This document shows, piece by piece, positions 30,854-37,814 of a stretch of DNA of 37,814 nt. Made by a program: the position numbers and the translations under genes. The DNA is from Gnetum montanum. Its lineage: Eukaryota; Streptophyta; Gnetopsida; Gnetales; Gnetaceae. Position 1 is the stretch's first letter; the number at the start of each line of letters is the position of its first letter. The notes below the pieces were generated by a model. That model was not told where the DNA came from, did not search any database, and worked only from the letters and a program-made list of their open reading frames with translations. The stretch is taken from NCBI GenBank assembly GCA_015680685.1, contig MNCI01002795.1:217326-255139 (forward strand). Reading direction: 5' to 3'.

Positions 30854-31699
30854 TGATGAGCGGCTAGGTACCCCTATGCCCAACCATATGAATCATGGAC
30901 ATTCACACGCAACTTGGTCGAATTTCATAGGCTGTAAGCACTTAACATACACCAGACCCTAACCAGTGAAACCTTGGGTTAGAATGGTCGTTGTCTTCCT
31001 AATCCCACTTGTGATGTTCTATTTGCGATGATTAAGTGAGATTAAGGCTAATGATTTTTATATCTTTTGGCATCTAATTATCCTGGAAAGTAAGGCTAGA
31101 GTATTAAGTAATCTAAGACTGTCTTAATCTAAATCTTAACTACTCCTAGCATAAGTATCCAATCCCATCTTCTAGATGCATTCTGAGCATCCCCTAAACA
31201 CTGTTGGGTTACCAGACATTAAGCTTCACTGGGTTACCAAGTGTTGGGTTTACGTTCAAGATGGTCGTACTTATAGTCTTTACAAACTTGTAAGAGAGCG
31301 AAAGTGATTAAAATAACAATAATAGAAACTTAAGTAACTATCAAAGCATAAACATATTAAACTAATGAATGCAATAAATGACTAAGTCCAAATGCTACAA
31401 GGAATGCTTGAAGAGTTCGTCTTTATTGCCGTTCATACCAATGGGCTTAGATACATCAATGCTTGAATAAAGAGCCGATCACTTTTCTTACACCTGCTGT
31501 GGGCACTTGGAAAATATTCTATCTCCTACGGGAACAAACTGCAAGAGCTTCGCTACAACAACTAAAAGGTACCTAAATGAGGTGGAAGGCCCTCTTAACG
31601 GGGCCATGTTGATGCATGGAAGGCTGCGTTGATGGGGCCGTGTTGACGCGGCTGCGTATACACGACCTAGTCGATGCATCGACTGATGACACTTCATCA
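30854..31699 (-). repeat. 5' LTR of element B, promoter segment deleted
   Basis: 846 bp, TGATGAGCGG to CTTCATCA on the plus strand. It aligns with the split 3' LTR. Near 31597 (CCTCTTAACGG) it lacks roughly 30 bp present in the 3' LTR between CCTCTTATTTC and GTAAACGG. That is the position where A has its TATA box. Confidence 0.9.
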
Positions 31700-31704
31700 C
31701 TTGT
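31700..31704. repeat. Target-site duplication of element B, right copy (CTTGT)
   Basis: Exact match to 14729-14733. Confidence 0.9.
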
Positions 31705-31823
31705 TAATAGTGAACCATTTATTTTTGTTTTTGAATCATTATGGATGAGAGAAAAAATGTTGTAGTTTTTTTTATAACAAATTGTTAGCCATGGATTCAA
31801 CATTAAACACTAATATGTATGAA

Positions 31824-31912
31824 GTAAATAGCATATATTGATTTTAATGTTAAATAGCTTCTCTAGAGATAAATATGCAATTATACTAACTCATATTTCT
31901 TTTTGTATGTAG
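31824..31912 (+). other. Predicted intron 1 of the transposase 3' half
   Basis: TATGAA|GTAAATAG to TGTATGTAG|TATTCACTT. Removal joins NMYE to YSLYVVMDF in one frame, as expected between the first Asp and the following strand of the DDE fold. Confidence 0.5.
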
Positions 31913-32112
31913 TATTCACTTTATGTTGTTATGGATTTTTATAAACATGATAATGGAACTCTAGTTGCATAATTCATATCATCAAGAGATACAATGGAAA
32001 CTATTCAATCCTTGTTCCAAGCATTACTTCAAAATGCTTTTTAATCAAAACTAGATTGGAATGTTACATATATTTAAGTAGATGATGCTTTTGCACAAAT
32101 TGCACCCATAAG

Positions 32113-32231
32113 GTAAAACTTTGTTATTTAAAATTAATAAGTTTCTTTGCATATTTTTTAATTTATAATCAAATGCATTTTGTTATAAAATTTTTTAATA
32201 TTTTTAATAATTTCAATTTTACGTATGCTAG
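32113..32231 (+). other. Predicted intron 2 of the transposase 3' half
   Basis: CCCATAAG|GTAAAACTT to TATGCTAG|GTCAATTAT, AT-rich, 119 bp. Removal joins APIR to SIIN and keeps the frame into CRAWLKNL. Confidence 0.55.
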
Positions 32232-32482
32232 GTCAATTATAAATTGTTAGGTATTGTTATGCTTGTTTTATGTATGTCGTGCATGGTTGAAAAACCTTGG
32301 AAATAAGCTTAAAAATAAATCCAATTTTAAGAGTATGAATGTTGCACTTGGTCATATAATGCATGGGTGCAAGAGTGATTATGAAGTAAAGGATAAATTA
32401 CATCATTTTTTTGAGGAATTCAAAGAAGAAGGAATATTTTTGTAGTATTTTGAATGAACATGGATGGTGAATCAGAAGTATT

Positions 32483-32555
32483 GTAAATATCATATTTTAA
32501 CAATTGTTAACTAATTAGATATTATAATTTTTTTCTAAAAAATAATATTTTGTAG
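32483..32555 (+). other. Predicted intron 3 of the transposase 3' half
   Basis: AAGTATT|GTAAATATC to ATTTTGTAG|GTATGTGG, 73 bp, T-rich before the acceptor. Removal gives a continuous NQKYCMWMKAYRTLSH. Confidence 0.55.
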
Positions 32556-34320
32556 GTATGTGGATGAAAGCATATAGAACTTTATCACATGGAAATTAGG
32601 AAACAAATAATGCACTTGAAAGATATGTATATTTGAAGCCCAAGTTTTTGTCTAATAAATAAAGAAGCAGAAGTAAAAGAATAGATTGGTTGTTTTTTTG
32701 TCTTTTGAAAGTTGAGCTTAGATATAAACATGGTCAACATTTGAAAGATGGTGAATCTTGTAATAATAAAAAGAAAAGAAAGCTTATTGAAGATTCATGG
32801 AATAAAGCTTTAAAAATAAGTGATGTTGACTATGCTTATGATCCAGAAAGTAATGTGTACTGGGTACGAAGTCAAAATTGTGATACTGTAGATTTAAGTT
32901 ATTGTGTTATAGATGTAGAGAAGATTCATATCTATAGTTGTTTGTGGGCATTTGTTGGGAATTTGTGCAAACATGTTCTAAAAGTATATATTAAAATATT
33001 TGTTGAAGTCAAGGCATATAATATTGCTTCTCATAGTTTTAAAGATTAGCAAGTTAATGACAAAGAGATCATTCACTCAAATAATGAATCATTTATAGAC
33101 TTAAATATTCTAGTTGAATTTGCAAATCAAATTTCTTCTTCTAAACTAGAGTCTCAAAAAGATGAACTACCAAAATGTGCATCTAAGAATTACCAGATAC
33201 TACAAACAATGTTGCTTGATGATATGGAAACATTGTCAAAAGTTTTGCAACTTCAAGAGCAAATATTGCAATTGTGTTATCCAATATAAAATATTAGTTT
33301 TGAGCAAACTAAAGGAGAAGTGGGACCAAGCAAAAGAATTAAGAGTTGTATTAGTTGTATAAAAAGAAAAAAAAAATATCAAAATTAATATTAGAAGAAA
33401 CTTTTCAAAGTTTAGGAGTAGAAATTGTGAAGGATAATAGTTATTTTACTTTTCCATTGTTGAAATAGGAGAGAGAAATTTCCAAAACAACTATATTTTG
33501 ATGAAAGAAACAAAAGTGCTTCTACAGCTTTAAATGAAAATGTCGTAGGATTTCCCCTAACTCTTTACATTTGGAGAATACAACAAATATCTCAATGTTT
33601 TCTGATTGTTACATACATTAATCCAAGCAAAGTTTGGATTTAAATATTGATCCAAATGTTGAAGATGTTGATAAAAAATTATAAGTATGCCATAAGTTGA
33701 AAATATGTTCTTTATACCTTATTTAAATTATTTATAGTTGTTTTACTTTCCATCTTAGAATAGAATAATATTTTTCTGTTATCATTGTACAATCTCATAT
33801 ACTCACTTGTATCCTGCATTTTAGATATGAAGAGGAGGTCTAGTGGACTAATTCTTAGGGTGTTTTATTTGTGTGTATTGAGGTAGTTCCTTGTGTCCTT
33901 TTTTAGCATATTGTGTAATGATTTTAAGTTGCCCATTGCATTTGTTAAAGTGTTCACTAAGCATTCTAAAATTTTCCATTTGTCTTTAAAAGGAGTTCTT
34001 TGAATTTTGTCAACTTGGAGCTTGAGAAAGAGAGACTTTGCTATTGTTGTTGAAAATGAGACTATGGCACATTAGTTTAAATAGAGGTCTTACATTACTA
34101 GAGGATTATGGAGGATCAAGTCTCATTACCCTTGGATCTTATCTAATATACAATATTGGCTACTTTCAATTCATAATACTTGATGTTGGTTATTATTCAT
34201 CAATTCTATTTCAAAATTTATACAATGAACCAACAAATATTGTATAATTTGTTTTCACATTGCAATGTGTCTTCAACAGTGTAAATAAATTCACGTTATA
34301 TTATTCCATACGAAACGATG

Positions 34321-34368
34321 TTTGCCAGTAGTTGGTCATACCGCAATTTTGTACAAACCACTGGCAAA
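34321..34368. repeat. Short inverted repeat (hairpin)
   Basis: TTTGCCAGTAGTT (34321-34333) pairs with AACCACTGGCAAA (34356-34368), 12 of 13 positions plus one G-T type mismatch, with a loop of 22 bases. It is too short to call a microRNA precursor; it could be the end of a small inverted-repeat element. Confidence 0.4.
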
Positions 34369-34752
34369 TTTTAGATCAGATTTATTGCAATATCAAAATG
34401 TTTCTGGAAAAATTTTGCAATACTTGCAACTTGTTTTTTCCTTTTCGTAAATTCTTGCGTATTAACAGTTAACAGTTGTGCATTGATATCTAAAGATTAT
34501 GTTATCGATTTTTCAATTTTGATGTATATGAAGTTAAATAGGTACATAACTAGATATTATTGCACTAAAATGGGTCACTAAAAATAAACAGCATTTTTGA
34601 TATCTGGAATAAATAATCCAACGGGTTATAGGGAAGTAACAGAGAGTGCTTCCAAGGCAAGCCACGGACAATATCGGAATCTATCGTATTCCTAGTTTGA
34701 AGGTTTATACACTTGGTTGTGAATTTAAGTTTGGATCATTCTAAATATGACG

Positions 34753-34816
34753 AAACTAGTACCTTGCATTTATCTTAGGGGTTGGGATCACAGCCTAAAC
34801 TAGTACCTTGCATTTA
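34753..34816. repeat. 20-bp direct repeat
   Basis: AAACTAGTACCTTGCATTTA occurs at 34753-34772 and again at 34797-34816, identical, with 24 bp between. This may be a local duplication or slippage product. Confidence 0.6.
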
Positions 34817-35759
34817 GTCGGCATATACAAACGTATGCACATCCTAGATCCTTGCTTTGAGCAACTGTATAATGTATTTGTTACATTTGTGATTAGAACA
34901 CAATTTCTTTTTTATCCTCTCAGCCTCTTTGGTTTAAAATAGTCCTGCTATTAAATAAATGAAGATGAATTTTGGGTTCATTTGCAGATAAATTTTAACA
35001 CTGCTTTGGTTGAATTCTAAGGTTACAAATTTTGCTTTTCTTTTTTCAATTATTTGTATCTAAATTTTGAAGACCAAGGATAATCATCTTAGCCTTATAC
35101 AAATTATATAGGTTCACGATATGAATTCTTTTCTCTGCGAAAAGTCTAATGAAGGTTAAAATCCTTATCTTGGATGCCTTTCTTTTTACTTGTAAATCAA
35201 GTATATTTAGGTTTACCTCTTTGATGGTTATCCTCATTTTTAAATTAAGGAAACATTCTTTGCTTTGGTTTGAAAATGTAATATCATGTTTTGAAAAATG
35301 GGTTGTAAATAATTGAAGAATTGGTTAATACTAGTTGTAGGGCCCTCCTCCATGTTGTTCAACCTTCCTAAAACAATGACCCTTTGTAAGCTAACAACAT
35401 TTTAGTTATATATAATTAGCAATAAAGTAAAGTAGCAACCAAGCCTTGAAAATTATGGGGACAAGATAATTTTTTAAAGTTACTTATATTTGGAATAAAG
35501 TGCAAGTAGTCACATACTAGCATTTAATGTCATAAGCTTTATAATAAGCATCTTGGACATGGATTTATAAAATGTAACACACTGAAAAAATTTGAAATGC
35601 ATTATTACAATAAATTGCAAGAACTTTGGAAGGAACATAATCATGAAATAATTGAACAAACTAACAGATAATTAGATAGAGCTATATAGGATAGTGATTG
35701 GAAATAATTTTTTTTTAAAATGTGGTATATAATAAGATTTTGAATAGTTGAGCTATAAA

Positions 35760-36877
35760 TGAACTTAGCCACTTTGTTTGGATCACTGAGAATTTTCTTG
35801 ACATTGTCTCTAGTTTTGTACCATTTGCATCATGCGCTTATTTTGGGGCATTTTTCATCAATTTGGAAGTTGATTTTTTTTGTAGCTTCCAAAGCCTTGA
35901 ACCATGAAGTAAATGACACAAGAACAATGTTGGCTGTATCTAATGTGTCATCTATTCTATCTTCTCCAAAATCAAGTTGGTCGTATCTAATGTGTCAAAG
36001 GCTAAGCTTGGAATCTTTAATAAACACTATCCCACTCTTCCTTGTAGGCTTTCAACTCCTTTGGGATGATATCACCATCATCCTCTTATGTTATAGATTT
36101 CTTTTGAGGTCCTCTTTGTTCCTCTTCCGATGTAATAATTGCCCAACTATTAAGAAAATCTTCAAAAAGTTCTTCTACTTTAGTCTATTTAATAATCAAA
36201 CTCTTTATTTCTGTATCCACAAATAAACTTTTAATCTTCTACAACAAGTTGCAATACTCTCTTTTTTACCAAAGCTTATTTATCTGGTGTTTTTTGCCCT
36301 AGCTCTCCCATGTTATTGCTAAATTCCTTAGACTCATCATAGAATAAGTAATTACTAGAGCTGATCATTTTCTCTACATCAATGCTCTTTGAAATGCTAC
36401 AACTTTACTCCTTTCTATCCAGTATGCATGGGGAAGTGGGTTACATCTAATCATGTTGTTGCCTCTTATTTTTACTTCCAATAGCTTCATGCGGATAAAT
36501 AACATCTTTATTTGTTGTTTACTTTCTTCTTTATTATTTTGCACTTGGTCTAAGGAATCTAAGAACATGGCGTTGACATTGGCTTATTCTATGGCCAATA
36601 CTTCCATATGCTTAGCATAGTTGAGAGCTATGCTTATTTTATCTATAACACCCTTCTGTGCTACTATGTCTAAATTGACTCTTGGATCATGGAACATTAA
36701 AAAATTCTTATTTAACTTGATCTTTATTTTTGTGTAAAAAACAAGAGTATGTTAGATCCTTTATTTCTAATAATAAACATTATTCTATAGTAATAATGTT
36801 TCTAACTTACCTTCTCCTAGGGAGATCAAATTCAAATTTCTTCCCATATCCTCTACCAAGCCTTTCATCATCATCTT
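35760..36877 (-). pseudogene. Degenerate coiled-coil reading frame, cut upstream by LTR E
   Basis: Minus-strand frame, not recognised. A short first block next to LTR E (GRGYGKKFEFDLPRR, about 36860-36812) ends at a consensus splice donor AGAAG|GTAAGTTAG. After an AT-rich gap a block at about 36720-36374 reads FHDPRVNLDIVAQKGVIDKI, ALNYAKHMEVLAIE-stop-ANVNAM, FLDSLDQVQNNKEESKQQIK, then LEVKIRGNN and WIERSKVVAFQRALM, mostly helical with heptad spacing. The stop is a CAA/CAG-to-TAA/TAG type change. Further down (to 35760) only scattered pieces remain (FGEDRIDDTLDTANIVL). The overlapping 155-codon plus-strand frame looks like its shadow. Candidates are a retroelement accessory protein or a host gene fragment. 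Confidence 0.35.
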
Positions 36878-37294
36878 TGATGAGTGGCGAGGTACCCCTA
36901 CACTCAACCATACGAAACGAGCGTAGCATGCATGATCCAGTCGAACTCCGCAGACTAAATGCCTAAACACCACAAGGAACACTTGGGGTTAATCGTTTGT
37001 TGTCTTCCCAGGCTTTCTTGTATGTGTCACAGTGTATGGTTAAGCAAGTTTGAGGTATATGATTTTTTTGGTATTTTACAGTTTATCTCCTATGCTAAAC
37101 GGTGAAGGGTTGAGAAACTAAAACTAATTCTAACTACAACACTAAGTCCTAGCATCAGCATCCATTCCCACTTGCCGTACACACCCTGAACTGTGCAACT
37201 GTGGCTACCAAACTCTAATCGTTACTAGGATTACCACATGTAACGCATGTGCTCGAAGCAGTCATACTGAGGCACTTAACTAACTTGAGTGTGA

Positions 37295-37484
37295 CAAGCA
37301 ATCGATTCCTTGACTAGCCGTACACATCCGTAGATGCTTGTAATCAAGTCGTACTTGTCCCACGTTCTAGGAGGAAAGGGTGAGAGAATCTACTCGCGAT
37401 GAGTAGCCGATTCCTTAGCTAGCCGTACACGTTCGTCAACGCTCGTAACCAAGTCGTACTCATGCTGCGTTACTAGGAAAGAAG
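37295..37484. repeat. 105-bp tandem duplication inside LTR E
   Basis: Two diverged copies: CGATTCCTTGACTAGCCGTA with CAAGTCGTACTTGT in the first, CGATTCCTTAGCTAGCCGTA with CAAGTCGTACTCAT in the second, offset 105 bp. LTRs A lack both copies, so this marks a separate LTR sublineage. Confidence 0.75.
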
Positions 37485-37736
37485 TAAATAATATTAATTA
37501 AACCTATCCATGCATTGCAAGGTTTATCCACAAAGCTTGTCTTTATTGTCGTACACAACTTGCTTTCAGGTACAAAGCTTCTCGAATAAAGAACTGTTCA
37601 CTTGGGGAACTCCTACTGCGGGCACATGGAAAATATTCTATCTCTGGGGTGATCAATTCGCCAGAGCTTCGCTACTTTACGCCTATGATTTGAAATGAAG
37701 GGAGTGCCACCTCTTATTTCTAGATTTGGCAGTGGA

Positions 37737-37801
37737 CCGCGATATCACGTATGCGATATCGTAGGGAATGACGCGATATCGCGTATGCGATATCGCGGCC
37801 T
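37737..37801. repeat. GATATC palindrome array at the U3 tip of LTR E
   Basis: Four GATATC-centred units. One is the perfect 14-bp palindrome ACGCGATATCGCGT (37771-37784), and the next is GCGATATCGC. Related arrays end LTRs A. Confidence 0.8.
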
Positions 37802-37814
37802 GTGCAATTCACAT

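Larger units (their letters stand above)
14734..31699 (-). mobile_element. Element B: non-autonomous gag-PR retrotransposon with a second ORF, split by element A
   Basis: Bounded by perfect CTTGT target duplications and by LTRs 30854-31699 (5') and 14734-14779 plus 21668-22508 (3', split by A). Without A it is about 10.1 kb. In transcription order: 5' LTR, primer site, gag (start lost), protease, noncoding block with the RT-to-integrase region missing, an LTR-like promoter stretch, a second ORF of about 950 codons, polypurine tract, 3' LTR. It shares the RT/RNase H/integrase deletion with A, so any mobility needed enzymes from another element. Two single unknown bases (26932, 30755) lie inside. 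Confidence 0.85.
31705..33360 (+). pseudogene. MULE-type transposase pseudogene, 3' half (DDE core and SWIM finger)
   Basis: The first catalytic Asp lies in AMDSTLNTNMYE (about 31788-31823), the second in VDDAFAQIAPIR (about 32079-32112), then CRAWLKNL and the third acidic region MWMKAYRTLSHGN plus NNALERYVYLKPKFLS (about 32558-32660). A SWIM-type zinc finger follows (SCLWAFVGNLCKHVLKVY, about 32936-32990) in which the first Cys is Tyr. Three GT-AG introns restore the frame: 31824-31912, 32113-32231 and 32483-32555. In-frame stops are present. It continues the half at 13880-14733, which element B separated. Full MULE transposases cut and paste DNA; FAR1/FHY3 are domesticated relatives. Confidence 0.75.
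33361..35740. other. Unassigned AT-rich intergenic DNA
   Basis: No recognisable gene, RNA or element was found on either strand. The left part may contain the 3' untranslated region of the transposase locus. Two small structures stand out and are listed separately: an inverted repeat (34321-34368) and a 20-bp direct repeat (34753-34816). Confidence 0.5.
36878..37814 (-). repeat. LTR E: 3' LTR or solo LTR of an A-like element, cut by window end
   Basis: It starts TGATGAGTGGCGAGGTACCC, nearly identical to LTRs A, and shares the GGATTACC repeats, AATAAAG signal (minus strand, near 37540) and the AATATTCTATCTCTGG block. No primer site lies to its left, unlike the 5' LTRs of A, B and D. It is therefore a 3' LTR of a minus-strand element extending right of the window, or a solo LTR. 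If intact, a copy of ATCTT (36873-36877) should follow its far end. It contains a 105-bp tandem duplication and ends in GATATC palindromes. Confidence 0.85.

Noticed and set aside
34321-34368. microRNA precursor
   Set aside because: The stem is only 13 bp with a 22-base loop, too short for a plant precursor.
35759-36226. 155-codon plus-strand open frame
   Set aside because: Its Leu/Phe/Ser-rich content is what the opposite strand of a Lys/Glu-rich coiled coil produces. The minus strand shows more protein-like blocks, and there is no known motif.
37737-37801. GATATC repeats as a CRISPR array or replication origin
   Set aside because: The units are short, irregular palindromes at an LTR tip in plant DNA, without spacers; they belong to the U3 region.

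Overview
This is repeat-dominated nuclear DNA from a large plant genome. Three things point to a seed plant: Ty3/gypsy long terminal repeat (LTR) retrotransposons of the non-chromodomain Athila/Tat type with a tRNA-Asp-like primer-binding site, a SWIM-domain Mutator-like (MULE) transposase with short GT-AG introns, and a LINE reverse-transcriptase tail. A conifer-like genome would fit, but the sequence alone does not prove it. No intact host gene and no RNA gene is seen.

Layout, left to right. (1) 1-2913: element D, minus strand, cut by the window edge; gag remnant, primer site and 5' LTR. (2) 2914-3645: AT-rich flank with a short LINE RT fragment. (3) 3646-13250: element C, plus strand, 9.6 kb, near-perfect 5-bp target duplication; gag-PR-RT-RNase H-integrase plus about 2 kb of 3' noncoding DNA, all decayed. 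(4) 13880-14733 and 31705-33360: two halves of one MULE-type transposase pseudogene. (5) 14734-31699: element B, minus strand, inserted in that transposase (target duplication CTTGT). (6) 14780-21662: element A, minus strand, inserted in the 3' LTR of B (target duplication ACAGG). This makes a three-level nest: transposase, then B, then A. (7) 33361-36877: mostly unassigned AT-rich DNA; its right end holds a degenerate coiled-coil reading frame on the minus strand. (8) 36878-37814: LTR E, cut by the window edge and inserted at the upstream side of that frame.

A and B share a deletion of RT, RNase H and integrase and keep only gag and protease, so they look like a non-autonomous lineage that would need enzymes from a C-like relative. 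The most unusual item is in B. Between its 3' noncoding block and its 3' LTR lies a second minus-strand reading frame of about 950 codons (25617-22762). It shows point stops but keeps one frame throughout. Upstream of it are an LTR-like palindrome array, a TATA box and a possible leader intron ending exactly at the ATG. I do not recognise the protein. All coding regions carry many stops, often at ancestral CAG or CGA codons, as expected for methylated, silenced repeats.
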